From contig JALFFZ010000041.1 of the NCBI GenBank assembly GCA_022777585.1, positions 1 to 35,867 of the forward strand: a DNA stretch of 35,867 bases. The letters are read 5' to 3'. A program made the translations under genes and the position numbers. The DNA comes from Bacteroidales bacterium (lineage in GTDB: Bacteria > Bacteroidota > Bacteroidia > Bacteroidales > UBA932). Under the pieces are notes generated by a model. It did no database searches. It had not been told where the DNA came from and was given only the letters and a program-made list of their open reading frames with translations. This document shows, piece after piece, positions 1-9,097 of the stretch (its first letter is position 1; each line of letters opens with the position of its first letter).

Positions 1-2079
1 TCAGTGAAGAAAGGCGGCAATGCGGACTATCTCTATTACGGTGACAGAATCTCCGATGCTGACGCCACATCGCTTCCCGGCTCAGGCGTCAGATACATCA
101 ATGCCTGCCCGGTATTCGGAATGAATGGAGAATATGAGCCGTTCATCAGCGCCACCCAGCCAGACGGAAACATGACACTGGATGTCAAAGTCGAGTCCTG
201 GGAATGCCCGGACGGCGAAAATGCAGTAATCCTGCTCAAGGACAGAATCTATCCTTTCTACATTGAACTGCATTTCAGGGCTCGGACTGAATGCGATATA
301 ATAGAGACCTGGACCGAGATTCACCACGAAGCCAAAAAGGAGGTGACATTGAACCGCTTCGGTTCCGCAGTCCTTCCTATAAGGAGAGGAAATGTCTGGG
401 TATCACATCTTTACGGCAGCTGGGCCAATGAAGCCAGAATCGTTGAGGAAAGACTTGAGCCGGGCCAGCTTGTAATTCAGAACAGGGACGGAGTCCGCAA
501 CTCGATGAAATCCCACGCCGAGGTGATGATCTCCCTTGACGGAAAAGCCCGGGAGAACAGCGGCAGGGTCATCGGAGCCGCCCTTTGCTACGGGGGAAAC
601 TACAAGATCCTCTTCGAGACTGACAACTCCGACTTCCACAGGATGATTGCAGGCATCAACGAGCAGAACTCCGAATACCATCTCCGCAAGGGAGAACGCT
701 TTGTAACCCCTTTCCTCGCCCTCACCTACAGCAAGGAGGGTCTCGGCGGGGCAAGCCGCAGTTTCCACAGATGGGGCCGCGAACATATGCTCGCCCACGG
801 GGACAGGGAGCGCAAAGTCCTGCTGAACAGCTGGGAAGGAGTGTACTTCAATATCAATGAGGAAGGAATGCACAATATGATGTCCGACATTGCCTCAATG
901 GGTGGAGAACTCTTCGTTATGGATGACGGATGGTTCGGGGAAAAATACCCGAGAGTGAATGACAAGGCCGGACTTGGAGACTGGATGGTGGACAGGAGGA
1001 AATTGCCTGACGGAGTAAAGGGACTGGTGAGCGCCGCAGCCGACCGGGGCATACGCTTCGGCATCTGGATTGAGCCGGAAATGCTCAACACAACCAGCGA
1101 ACTTTACGAGAAGCATCCTGACTGGGTCCTCAACGCCCCGGGAAGAGAGCCAGTTACAGGACGCGGAGGCACACAGATGGTGCTTGACCTCTGCAATCCT
1201 GAGGTACAGGACTTCGCTTTCAAGGTGATTGATGACATAATGCAGGAGAATCCTGAAATTGACTATATCAAATGGGATGCGAACATGTCCCTGCTCAGCT
1301 TCGGCTCACCTTATCTTCCGGCGGACCGCCAGAGCCACATTTACATTGAATATCACAGGGGGCTTGAGAATGTGTGCAGAAGGATGAGGGAGAAATACCC
1401 TGACCTCACAGTCCAGCTCTGTTCCAGCGGAGGCGCAAGGGCGAATTACGGACTTCTGCGCTACTTCGACGAATTCTGGGTAAGCGACAATACCGATGCC
1501 CTCCAGAGGGTCTACATGCAGTGGGGAACCTCCTATTTCTTCCCTGCAATAGCAATGGCCAGCCACATCAGCGCCTCCCCTAACCATCAGACAGGCAGGA
1601 AAATCCCTCTCAAATACAGGATTGACGTGGCAATGAGCGGAAGACTGGGTATGGAAATCCAGCCGAAGAATATGACGGAAGAGGAGAAAGGCCAGTGCAG
1701 AAAGGGCATCGCCGACTACAAAAGAGTCAGGCCTGTAATCCAGTTCGGTGACCAATACCGCCTTCTGAGCCCTTATGAGGGACTTGGCGCTGCATCATTG
1801 ATGTATGTAAGCCAGGACAGGGACGAGGCTGTATTCTTCTGGTGGAAGACCGAACATTTCTACAACCAGCATCTCCCGAAAATTGCAATGGCCGGTCTTG
1901 ACCCCGATGCCACATACAGGATTGAGGAACTTGACAGCGATGGCAGCAAGGCCCCGGGTTTTGTAGGAAAATCCTTTACGGGACGCTTCCTGATGTCATC
2001 CGGTCTGGAAATCCCTGCCGGAGGCGAATATGCCTCAAGAGTTCTTCACCTCGTCATGGTACCGGGAATCAATGAGTAA
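1..2079 (+). CDS. GH36 alpha-galactosidase, 5' end cut by window
   Basis: The product hydrolyses terminal alpha-1,6-linked galactose (melibiose, raffinose-type sugars, galactomannan side chains). It has the group I GH36 layout: an N-terminal beta-sandwich, a (beta/alpha)8 barrel and a C-terminal beta domain. The catalytic nucleophile is the aspartate of YIKWDAN (about residue 425 counted from the GTG at 4) and the acid/base is the first aspartate of SDNTDA (about 495). MDDGWFG and GTQMVLDLCNP are also family signatures. The frame is open to the window edge, and the LYYG motif, which normally lies about 30 residues into the protein, is almost at the start here. So the GTG at 4 is probably internal and the true start lies upstream. 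No signal peptide can be judged. It may belong to a cut polysaccharide-use cluster upstream; nothing downstream supports that. Confidence 0.93.
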   Translation, partial: SVKKGGNADYLYYGDRISDADATSLPGSGVRYINACPVFGMNGEYEPFISATQPDGNMTLDVKVESWECPDGENAVILLKDRIYPFYIELHFRARTECDIIETWTEIHHEAKKEVTLNRFGSAVLPIRRGNVWVSHLYGSWANEARIVEERLEPGQLVIQNRDGVRNSMKSHAEVMISLDGKARENSGRVIGAALCYGGNYKILFETDNSDFHRMIAGINEQNSEYHLRKGERFVTPFLALTYSKEGLGGASRSFHRWGREHMLAHGDRERKVLLNSWEGVYFNINEEGMHNMMSDIASMGGELFVMDDGWFGEKYPRVNDKAGLGDWMVDRRKLPDGVKGLVSAAADRGIRFGIWIEPEMLNTTSELYEKHPDWVLNAPGREPVTGRGGTQMVLDLCNPEVQDFAFKVIDDIMQENPEIDYIKWDANMSLLSFGSPYLPADRQSHIYIEYHRGLENVCRRMREKYPDLTVQLCSSGGARANYGLLRYFDEFWVSDNTDALQRVYMQWGTSYFFPAIAMASHISASPNHQTGRKIPLKYRIDVAMSGRLGMEIQPKNMTEEEKGQCRKGIADYKRVRPVIQFGDQYRLLSPYEGLGAASLMYVSQDRDEAVFFWWKTEHFYNQHLPKIAMAGLDPDATYRIEELDSDGSKAPGFVGKSFTGRFLMSSGLEIPAGGEYASRVLHLVMVPGINE

Positions 2080-2095
2080 TATTTTTGTAAATTAA

Positions 2096-2127
2096 TTTGG
2101 AAGATTACCGGAAACGATTTATATTCG
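2096..2127 (+). promoter_or_regulatory. Bacteroidota-type promoter of aminotransferase gene
   Basis: A TTTG at 2096-2099 is followed after 20 bases by TATATTCG at 2120-2127, which fits the -33/-7 pattern TTTG-N19-21-TAnnTTTG with one mismatch. Transcription should start near 2133, inside the palindrome at 2127-2144. The aminotransferase therefore probably has its own promoter rather than reading through from the GH36 gene. Confidence 0.65.
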
Positions 2128-2144
2128 CAGTATAAATATACTGC
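2127..2144. promoter_or_regulatory. 18-bp palindrome at the transcription start, probable operator
   Basis: GCAGTATA and TATACTGC form a perfect 8-bp inverted repeat separated by AA. It begins on the last base of the -7 box and ends four bases before the ATG at 2149, so it is centred on the expected transcription start. A dimeric regulator bound there would block initiation. A very short 5'-UTR hairpin is the alternative. Confidence 0.45.
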
Positions 2145-2148
2145 CAAT

Positions 2149-3432
2149 ATGCCACAAGTGTCTCAACGCGGGCTGTCATTGCCTGCTTCGCCGATTAGAA
2201 AGCTGGTTCCATTCGCCGATGATGCGAAGGCCAGGGGCGTTAAAGTCTATCATCTGAACATTGGCCAGCCGGATCTTCCGACTCCCGAGAAGGCGCTGGA
2301 TGCGGTGCGGAGCATTGACAGGACAACATTGGAATACAGTCCGAGCCAGGGATACAAAGGACTCAGGGAGAAGTTCTCCAGCTATTACACCAGATTCGGC
2401 ATCAATGTCAGCCCGGATGAGATTATCGTTACCACAGGTGGATCCGAGGCACTTCTGGCGACATTCCTCACCTGCTTTGACCCGGGTGACGAAGTCATTA
2501 TCACAGAGCCGGGATACGCCAACTACATCTCATTCGCCAAGGCGGCAGGACTGACAATCAGGGCCGTGACATCCAGTATCGAGGACGGATTCGCCCTCCC
2601 TTCAGCAGAGGATTTCGAGAAGGCTATCACCCCGAAGACCAAGGCGATTCTTATATGCAACCCTAACAACCCTACAGGATATCTCTACTCCGCCGAAGAA
2701 CTTTTCAGGCTCAGGGACATCGTGCGCGACCACAACCTCTTCCTGATTGCCGACGAGGTTTACAGGGAGTTCGTATATACTGACGAGCCTTACGTTTCCG
2801 CATTGACATTGTTCGGACTGGACGAAAACGTCATTGTCGTCGATTCAGTATCAAAGCGTTACTCAGAATGCGGAATTCGTATCGGAATGGTCGTGACCCG
2901 CAACAGGGAGGTATCCGCAACCATCATGAAATTCTGCCAGGCAAGGCTCAGCCCTCCGCTCCTTGGACAGATTGCAGCAGAAGCATCCATCGAGGGGACC
3001 GAACTCTATTCCAAGGAATGCTTTGACGAGTACAAGGCCAGGAGAGACTTCTTCATTGACGGGCTCAACAGAATCCCGGGAGTACATTCCCCAATGCCTC
3101 AGGGCGCATTCTACACAGTCGCAAGTCTGCCTGTAGAGAATGCAGAGGACTTCTGCAAATGGTTGCTGACGGATTTCTGCTGGACGGAGAATAAAGAAGA
3201 GGAAAAGGAGGACAATGGCATACATTTCGGCGACCCTATTCCGGGACCGGAGAAGAGCGGACCACAATATATCGGAGAGACAGTGATGATGGCTCCGGCT
3301 GCAGGCTTCTATGCCACCAAAGGTCTGGGACTCAATCAGGTAAGAATGGCATATGTCCTCAAGAAAGAGGATTTGGCCAGGGCCTTGAAAATATTGGAGA
3401 AGGCATTGGAGGCTTATAACTCAAGGCGATAA
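2149..3432 (+). CDS. PLP-dependent class I aminotransferase
   Basis: This is a fold-type I aminotransferase of the aspartate/aromatic aminotransferase group, expected to be cytoplasmic. The Schiff-base lysine is K236 in SVSKRYSECGIRIG. The PLP ring contacts are N174 in CNPNNPTG and D202 in ADEVYREF. The N-terminal HLNIGQPDLPTP motif is typical. The substrate cannot be read from the sequence. Near the C terminus (about residues 345-375) there is a charged Glu/Lys-rich stretch before GETVMMAPAAGFY, which looks longer than the equivalent loop in Bacteroidales relatives I recall; this is a memory-based comparison. The ATG at 2149 fits the promoter at 2096-2127. Its TAA stop directly abuts the stop codon of the convergent gene, leaving no intergenic space for a terminator. 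Confidence 0.92.
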   Translation: MPQVSQRGLSLPASPIRKLVPFADDAKARGVKVYHLNIGQPDLPTPEKALDAVRSIDRTTLEYSPSQGYKGLREKFSSYYTRFGINVSPDEIIVTTGGSEALLATFLTCFDPGDEVIITEPGYANYISFAKAAGLTIRAVTSSIEDGFALPSAEDFEKAITPKTKAILICNPNNPTGYLYSAEELFRLRDIVRDHNLFLIADEVYREFVYTDEPYVSALTLFGLDENVIVVDSVSKRYSECGIRIGMVVTRNREVSATIMKFCQARLSPPLLGQIAAEASIEGTELYSKECFDEYKARRDFFIDGLNRIPGVHSPMPQGAFYTVASLPVENAEDFCKWLLTDFCWTENKEEEKEDNGIHFGDPIPGPEKSGPQYIGETVMMAPAAGFYATKGLGLNQVRMAYVLKKEDLARALKILEKALEAYNSRR

Positions 3433-5286
3433 TCATCGAGATTCGCGGATGACATTTCCGTAAACATCCACCTCGAAGGCCTCGAAAGGATTCAGAATAC
3501 AGTCGGTCAGGACGGCGAACATAGCCCTTGTGACCGGCTGTTTTTCCATATCTACACAGGAAAGTACGGCTTCACTCAGAGCAGCTTTCCAGTCCACATC
3601 GTCCCGATATCCCGGGAATGCCCGCAGCATCTCCACCAGTTCCGCGACAGACAAAGGCCCACAGCCTTCAACTTCCTTATATTCAATATCATAATATCCA
3701 TACAAATCCTTCAGGTCACTGCGTTCAAAAAGATCATTGATATGAAGGTCGGTGACATTGGTCCATTGTATCTGCCTGCCTTCCCCGCGAAGTATTCCAG
3801 TGGAGCCAATCCTCTGAATCGCAGGGAAAAGCGGCGAATCAGGCTTCACGTCAATGAATGGCTGGAGGTAGCATCCGGATTCAAGCAATGCCTTCTGAAC
3901 TTCCCTGACGGAAAAACCGGTCCCGTCAGACACCATCATTGACGCCAATGCCCCGGCCGCCTGGCCAATCTGCATCACCACAGGCTGGAGCCTGGTCGTA
4001 CCATTGGCAATATTGGACACAGATATCGATTTCTCCGCAACAATCAGATTATCAGCATTTTCAGGAATCATAACCCCGAGAGGCACAGTGAAGGAAGGAA
4101 TCGGAAAGAAATGCAGATCAGGGAGTTCCTCCTCACCTGTATAACGCTTGTGGTGATGGTCCACAGGATAATCCCCCACAGCGATTCCGGTACGGTACAG
4201 GCTATAATCATAAGGAGTCTCGATATGGTTCAATGTGAACCTGACCTTCCCGTGAATCCTCCTGCTCTCCCTGTGATATGGGATAAACGGCAGCCTGTCC
4301 TCAGTAGGGAACTCGTCATCGGCGAGGCCGAGAGTTTTGTAACCGAGCTCATGCTGAATGAAATAGATGAAGCCCATCGTGAAGGCCCTGGCCTTCTTCA
4401 AAGCCTCCCGCCTCTCTTCCGGAGACATCTCTATAACATTGATATAGAAGTCATTCCCCTCAATCGGCCAGTTAATCATATACTTTCCACCAGGCAACCT
4501 GCCGTAGCTCAGCATCATATCCGCCGGCCAGATCCTGTCTGGTTCCTTGGGATTTATGCAAAGAGGATTCGCACAGCAGCAGGCATAGAGAGTGGAGTCA
4601 TAATCCATTGGCTTGTCTATACTTACGTCCCGTCCGTAATCTTTCAGAACAGCCACGTAAGTAAGGTCCTGGATAATACCGTTGCCCTCAGCCGGAGCGA
4701 TTCTCTCCCCTGTCACTTCACTGCTCTCCATCCCGATATCGTAAGGCACACCGCAGCGTGCCGCAATGTCGCCAAGCTCGGTAGCATCGATGAGAACCCT
4801 CGCCCTGACCCTAAATCTCCTGCCATCCCTGGAAATGCGAAGTCGCCAGCTGCCATCCTCAAGATGCCTGATGCCGGTCACGCTGCTCTCCTTCCAGACC
4901 GTGAGCATTTCCTGCTCAGAGCACATTGCATTGAAGATTTCATTGCCGACGGACGGCTCGAACTGGATATTGCTCACCCAGCCGGTACGTAGGGCATCCA
5001 TACTTCCGTAATGAGCGGCGAGCCGTCTCTGGAACTCCCCCCAGAGGCCAGAAGGCAGATTGTAGCAGCCGTCAGTGGCACTCACTCCGGCGCTGGTCAG
5101 CATTCCGCCGAGCCAGGGCAGCTCCTCTACAATCAATGTCCGGCTTCCCATCTCCGCAGCCTGGATTCCGGCAGTGCATCCGCTGGCCCCTCCGCCCACG
5201 ACGACAATATCATATTCCTCTGATTTACAAGAGATTGCAGCGAAAAGAACCGCAGCACAGGCAAGGTAATGGCAAACAGTTTTCAT
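3433..5286 (-). CDS. Secreted FAD-dependent oxidoreductase, probable lipoprotein
   Basis: The N terminus has a hydrophobic segment ending in a lipobox-like FAAISC (C20). It is followed at once by a Rossmann dinucleotide-binding motif, DIVVVGGGASG at residues 26-36, with the ribose-binding glutamate at the end of LIVEE (54-55). This is the architecture of the FAD_oxidored family (PF12831), whose members are often exported in Bacteroidota and whose substrates are mostly unknown. The C-terminal 100 or so residues lack a recognised domain. It is the last gene of a minus-strand operon, 11 bases after the flippase stop, so it should be co-expressed with glycan-export genes. A role in oxidising a surface sugar or glycan is only inference from that context. 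Confidence 0.85.
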   Translation of the reverse strand: MKTVCHYLACAAVLFAAISCKSEEYDIVVVGGGASGCTAGIQAAEMGSRTLIVEELPWLGGMLTSAGVSATDGCYNLPSGLWGEFQRRLAAHYGSMDALRTGWVSNIQFEPSVGNEIFNAMCSEQEMLTVWKESSVTGIRHLEDGSWRLRISRDGRRFRVRARVLIDATELGDIAARCGVPYDIGMESSEVTGERIAPAEGNGIIQDLTYVAVLKDYGRDVSIDKPMDYDSTLYACCCANPLCINPKEPDRIWPADMMLSYGRLPGGKYMINWPIEGNDFYINVIEMSPEERREALKKARAFTMGFIYFIQHELGYKTLGLADDEFPTEDRLPFIPYHRESRRIHGKVRFTLNHIETPYDYSLYRTGIAVGDYPVDHHHKRYTGEEELPDLHFFPIPSFTVPLGVMIPENADNLIVAEKSISVSNIANGTTRLQPVVMQIGQAAGALASMMVSDGTGFSVREVQKALLESGCYLQPFIDVKPDSPLFPAIQRIGSTGILRGEGRQIQWTNVTDLHINDLFERSDLKDLYGYYDIEYKEVEGCGPLSVAELVEMLRAFPGYRDDVDWKAALSEAVLSCVDMEKQPVTRAMFAVLTDCILNPFEAFEVDVYGNVIRESR

Positions 5287-5297
5287 ATCAATATTGG

Positions 5298-6554
5298 TTA
5301 TCGGTCAGAACGGCGGCGCAGTGCAAATGCCAGCAGGACAAGGTTCACAGCAGAGAGAATCACGAAGGACAATGCCGTCATAATTGCCCCTCCCTTATAG
5401 GAGAAAGCATTGACCATCAATGGATAACAGCCAACGGTCAGGATACTTCCCACTATTGTCGTATAGAGATAGATACGGGGATAACCCTTGGCGATGGTGC
5501 AATTGTTTATGACGAAATAGATCGAGCTGGTCAATGTCGAAAGGGAGATTATAGCCGCATAGACAGTGGCGTCGGCATAGCGGCCTGCCGTCAAAATCCT
5601 CACAATCAGCGGGCAGAACAATATGAAAAGGTTCACGACAGCCGCAATCAGCCCAATCTGTATGATGCAGGCACGCCACAGTCCCTTCCTGTCATTCTTT
5701 GCCAGGGATTCATAGATATCCGGCTGGAATGTGGATGTCACTGCCGTGGACAATGTCGTGAGATAACCCGCTATCTGTGAGCCGACTATGTAGTTGCCGT
5801 ATTCCCTTATGTCCGGAAGCGACTCCAGATATGTCCTGTCATAGCCGTTGAAGAAATAGCCCAGGGCTGCCCCTATAGTCAGAGGCAGACAGAAACGGAG
5901 CACTTCGCGGAATTCGGCCATATTCGTCCCGATGCTGAAAAGGCTCCTGTGCCTTATCAGCAAGTAAATGAATATCAAGGTATTGGCAGTGAAAGGAGCC
6001 AGAAGTTTGCCGACTCCGCCGAGCTTCATCACCACTACGAAAAGCAGGTTGGTCAGCACGAGAATCAATCCGGCCGCCACAGTGATGCGGAAAAAGCCTG
6101 AGGCATTCCTGGACATCCTGAAATCGGCCTGCTCAAGCTTCAATATGCCGGTAAGCGGAATGGCGAACACGGACAGGAATGCGTATGGCAGGAACGGGAA
6201 ACTGAAATCATCCCTGATGAAGAAAAGGTAAACGGCCAATGCGCCGAGACAGAGAAGTGCCATGCCCGCCGAGAAGAAAATCAAGGCCTTGAACAGCATT
6301 GCCCTGAGCCGCAGCCTCTCCTCCGGACCGATCTCGTAATACCGCTTGTTGTAATAATGCAACATATAGAATACGACAATCGGGGTGAAGAGGGCGGTGA
6401 AGGAGTTGTAGAAACCTGAGACGGCATAGTCCTCCGGAGTCATATTGATGGCTATCAACGGATTGACAGCCGCAAGCAGAAGCATCGGTATAAACGAGGC
6501 TGCGAAATAAATGCCGACGGACTTGCCATATTTCAGAATGCCCTCCTTCTTCAT
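5298..6554 (-). CDS. Polysaccharide flippase-like membrane protein (MOP superfamily)
   Basis: The 418-residue protein is almost entirely hydrophobic, with roughly twelve membrane segments and short charged loops. This is the size and pattern of Wzx/oligosaccharide flippases that move lipid-linked glycan units across the inner membrane. I chose the ATG at 6554 (MKKEGILKYGKSVG), which overlaps the glycosyltransferase stop as ATGA. The longer reading to 6650 adds 32 polar residues that lie inside the upstream gene. Family assignment rests on topology and a few aromatic/proline motifs, not on an active-site residue, so another MOP exporter is possible. Translational coupling to the glycosyltransferase supports the glycan-export role. 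Confidence 0.8.
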   Translation of the reverse strand: MKKEGILKYGKSVGIYFAASFIPMLLLAAVNPLIAINMTPEDYAVSGFYNSFTALFTPIVVFYMLHYYNKRYYEIGPEERLRLRAMLFKALIFFSAGMALLCLGALAVYLFFIRDDFSFPFLPYAFLSVFAIPLTGILKLEQADFRMSRNASGFFRITVAAGLILVLTNLLFVVVMKLGGVGKLLAPFTANTLIFIYLLIRHRSLFSIGTNMAEFREVLRFCLPLTIGAALGYFFNGYDRTYLESLPDIREYGNYIVGSQIAGYLTTLSTAVTSTFQPDIYESLAKNDRKGLWRACIIQIGLIAAVVNLFILFCPLIVRILTAGRYADATVYAAIISLSTLTSSIYFVINNCTIAKGYPRIYLYTTIVGSILTVGCYPLMVNAFSYKGGAIMTALSFVILSAVNLVLLAFALRRRSDR

Positions 6555-7678
6555 CTGGCATCCTCCCCTGCGCATTTGCCGCCAAGATATCTGCGGAAAA
6601 CCTCTATCTGATAGTCGGAATTCCATTTTCCCTCGATCATCTCCGCACAATTTCGCCTGACCTCCTCCCTGTCATGACCTGCTGCCAGCCAGGAACGGAT
6701 TGCATCCATCAGCGAATCATTGCTTCCACGGTCGAAGAGCATACCTGTCTTGCCCGGCACAATCACCTCATATTCAGGCATTTGTAGTTCAAAGTCCGAG
6801 TGCGTGACAATCGGTGTTCCGTACATCAGGGCGTGAACGGCCACAAGTCCTGCATTGCCCGGGGATACACAGAGGTCTGCATTGTAAATCATCTCGGAAA
6901 GACGGTTCTCCTCATAGCATTTCCCAAAGAACCAGATTCTGTCGCCTATCCCGGCCCTGGACACCATTGTCTCCAGTTTCTGGCGTTCCGCCCCGTCCCC
7001 GACAAGGACCACATTGCAATGACAGCCTTCCGTATTGAGTTTGTGCACGGCGGTTATGAGCATATCGATGCGCTTGACGGCGGTCAGCCTTCCGGAGAAG
7101 AAGAGTACCGGGTCAGCATTGCCGAAATGATTTATGTAAATATCTGATTTCAAATCCTTTCTGAGCGCAGGAACCTCATCACGGGCGCAGAGGGAGTTGT
7201 ATATGACGTGTAATTTTCCAGCCGGATAACCTAATGAAATCATCCTCTCCTTCCCCTTCTCGCCATAAATGAAAAAGCCGGCAAGGGAGTCAAAGAAGAA
7301 GCGTCTAAGTTTAGGATATGAACCCGGTTTCCTGAGCCCGTGCCCCCAGGCATAAACCTTCTTGCCAGTCATTCGGCAGAGCAGAAGAAACGGGAAATAA
7401 GCCCAGTTGAACTCGCCGGTCAAGAGGAATGTGTCATATTTACGGTTCAATGCGAGATGCAGTATCCCGCAATACCAGGGGAACTTTCCCCAGAATGACA
7501 ATGCCCTGAAATGCTTCGGCCTGCGCTTGAGTACGCTGTAGTCCATCCTTGCGATGCCGGCATTCTGCGCTCCCGGAAGGTTCCTCCCGAAGCAGAACTG
7601 CACGTCGAATTCCTCATCCATTTTCCGAAAAATGGAGGTTCGGTACAATGACGGATAATTGAATATGCAGCAGAGCAT
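6551..7678 (-). CDS. GT4-like glycosyltransferase
   Basis: This is a two-domain GT-B glycosyltransferase. The C-terminal donor domain is recognisable from FSGRLTAVKRIDML, the FGKCY strand and SPGNAGLVAVHALMYGTPIVTH. In most GT4 enzymes the last stretch carries an EX7E motif; here the two glutamates are replaced by Asn and His. As I recall, the PGN-x-GL-x-A-x-H version recurs in Bacteroidales capsule and O-antigen loci. The start was set at the ATG at 7678 (MLCCIFNYPSLYR), because the longer reading starting at 7720 would lie within the promoter. It is the first gene of the operon with the flippase and the FAD oxidoreductase. The sugar donor and acceptor cannot be told. Confidence 0.87.
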   Translation of the reverse strand: MLCCIFNYPSLYRTSIFRKMDEEFDVQFCFGRNLPGAQNAGIARMDYSVLKRRPKHFRALSFWGKFPWYCGILHLALNRKYDTFLLTGEFNWAYFPFLLLCRMTGKKVYAWGHGLRKPGSYPKLRRFFFDSLAGFFIYGEKGKERMISLGYPAGKLHVIYNSLCARDEVPALRKDLKSDIYINHFGNADPVLFFSGRLTAVKRIDMLITAVHKLNTEGCHCNVVLVGDGAERQKLETMVSRAGIGDRIWFFGKCYEENRLSEMIYNADLCVSPGNAGLVAVHALMYGTPIVTHSDFELQMPEYEVIVPGKTGMLFDRGSNDSLMDAIRSWLAAGHDREEVRRNCAEMIEGKWNSDYQIEVFRRYLGGKCAGEDAR

Positions 7679-7698
7679 TTTCAGTTCAGTTAATCGCG

Positions 7699-7729
7699 CA
7701 AAATTAAACAAAATCAGCATAATTCACAA
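7699..7729 (-). promoter_or_regulatory. Promoter of the glycosyltransferase-flippase-oxidoreductase operon
   Basis: On the minus strand TTG (7729-7727) is followed after 20 bases by TAATTTTG (7706-7699), an exact TAnnTTTG. Transcription would start near 7692, leaving a leader of about 14 bases before the ATG at 7678. This decides against the upstream start at 7720. Confidence 0.65.
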
Positions 7730-7770
7730 TCTTCACAGTACGCTTCATAAGTTTCAACCGATTTTCTTGC

Positions 7771-7778
7771 TATCTTTG
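7771..7778 (+). promoter_or_regulatory. -7 promoter element upstream of the beta-barrel gene
   Basis: TATCTTTG is an exact match to TAnnTTTG, 17 bases upstream of the ATG at 7795. No convincing TTTG is seen 19-21 bases further up, so the -33 part is weak or activator-assisted. The element lies back to back with the divergent promoter at 7699-7729. Confidence 0.55.
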
Positions 7779-7794
7779 CCCTGCTAATCCAACA

Positions 7795-9066
7795 ATGATG
7801 AAAAAAATCATAATCATCAGTACCGCGTTGCTCCTCGGAGCTGTTGCAGCCAGTGCCCAGTCCTTCTTCTCCTGGTCTTCAAGGGACCGGGAAGCCAAGG
7901 TCAAATTCCAGTATGACGTCAATTTCGAATACAATTTTGACAACCGCGAATTTGACAGGGGCAAGGAGCAGTTCACCCAGTCGGCAACCCTCTACGGTGC
8001 CAGACTCACTCCTTCTATTGGGTTGAAAATCAATCAGAACATCAATACTTCCCATAAAATCATGATGGGAATTGACGTAATGAAGGAGTTCGGCAAAAGC
8101 CCGGTAAGTGTCAATGGCAGCCCGGAGGCGGACAACGGTCTGGAGAACATAAGGCTGTTCCGCGAGCTGACATTGTACTACGGTATCGAGTCAAAGCTCG
8201 GCAGATGGAAAATCAAGGGCTACGCCGGAATGTTCCCGAGATATTTCAGCGAAGCGGATTATTCCAAGGCATTCTACTCCGATTCCCTGAGATTCTACGA
8301 CAACAATCTCGAAGGTGCCCTGATCAAGGCCCTTGGTCCGAAGTCTTTCTTCGAGTTTTCATTTGACTGGAACGGAAAATTCGGACAGGACAGAAGGGAG
8401 CAGTTCATCGTCGCCTCCTATGGAAGGCATGACTTTACAGACTGGTTCTCATTGGGTTACGCATTGAAATACCATCATTATGCCAAAACTGCGAATTACG
8501 GAAGCGTTGTGGATGACGGCCTTCTGCAGCCGTTCGCCCGCTTCGGATTCGAGCATTTCGCCGGCATTCAGGACCTCTCCCTGACATTGAGCTGGTATCA
8601 GGCGTTCCAGAGCGACAGGAGGCTTGAGAACGGAGGCCGGACACCTGGCGGAGCGGAAATCGGAATCGGCCTGAGGAACTGGAATGTCGGCCTGAGGAAC
8701 AATCTCTACATCGGCCGCAACCTTATGCCTTTCTACAACAGCATTGACAACGGAGGCTTCAAGTACGGCCACAATGTCTATACAGGCTCGCCATTCTACC
8801 GGGTGACACCTTTTGACGAGGACAAATGGAGCGTTTACGATATGATGGAGGTGTTCTACGAGCCACATATTGCGGATTTTCTGGATCTGAGGCTCAGCAT
8901 CGTCGCACATTTCCCGGACGGATTCCGTTATGCCGGAATGCAGCAGAAACTATCCCTCGTGTTCAATCTGGACCGTCTCCTGAACCCGGAAACTCCACGC
9001 AGGCAGAGCGCAAGGATCAGGAGAACACGCAAGAGCTCCGTTCCCGGCGTAATAATTGGCATCTGA
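7795..9066 (+). CDS. Outer-membrane beta-barrel protein of unknown function
   Basis: The protein starts with a clear signal peptide (MMKKIIIISTALLLGAVAASAQS) and has no lipobox cysteine. The rest is a run of alternating hydrophobic/polar strands rich in Tyr, Phe, Gly and Asn, with short turns, such as FSFDWNGKFGQ and FSLGYALKYHHY. That is typical of outer-membrane barrels of 14 or more strands. It ends in a basic tail (RRQSARIRRTRK) followed by a hydrophobic VPGVIIGI. No domain is recognised. It is followed after 31 bases by the 5'-nucleotidase-like lipoprotein, so the two are probably one transcript. A porin or scaffold role is inference only. Confidence 0.75.
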   Translation: MMKKIIIISTALLLGAVAASAQSFFSWSSRDREAKVKFQYDVNFEYNFDNREFDRGKEQFTQSATLYGARLTPSIGLKINQNINTSHKIMMGIDVMKEFGKSPVSVNGSPEADNGLENIRLFRELTLYYGIESKLGRWKIKGYAGMFPRYFSEADYSKAFYSDSLRFYDNNLEGALIKALGPKSFFEFSFDWNGKFGQDRREQFIVASYGRHDFTDWFSLGYALKYHHYAKTANYGSVVDDGLLQPFARFGFEHFAGIQDLSLTLSWYQAFQSDRRLENGGRTPGGAEIGIGLRNWNVGLRNNLYIGRNLMPFYNSIDNGGFKYGHNVYTGSPFYRVTPFDEDKWSVYDMMEVFYEPHIADFLDLRLSIVAHFPDGFRYAGMQQKLSLVFNLDRLLNPETPRRQSARIRRTRKSSVPGVIIGI

Positions 9067-9097
9067 TGAAGGCATAATAAACAACCACATATTCAAA

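Noticed and set aside
2080..2087. TATTTTTG just after the GH36 stop as the aminotransferase -7 box
   Set aside because: It has no -33 partner at the right distance, whereas 2096-2127 has both elements with a 20-base spacer.
4111..4992. Long plus-strand open frame (293 codons) inside the FAD oxidoreductase gene
   Set aside because: It is the antisense shadow of a well-supported gene; its translation has no recognisable domain and no promoter precedes it.
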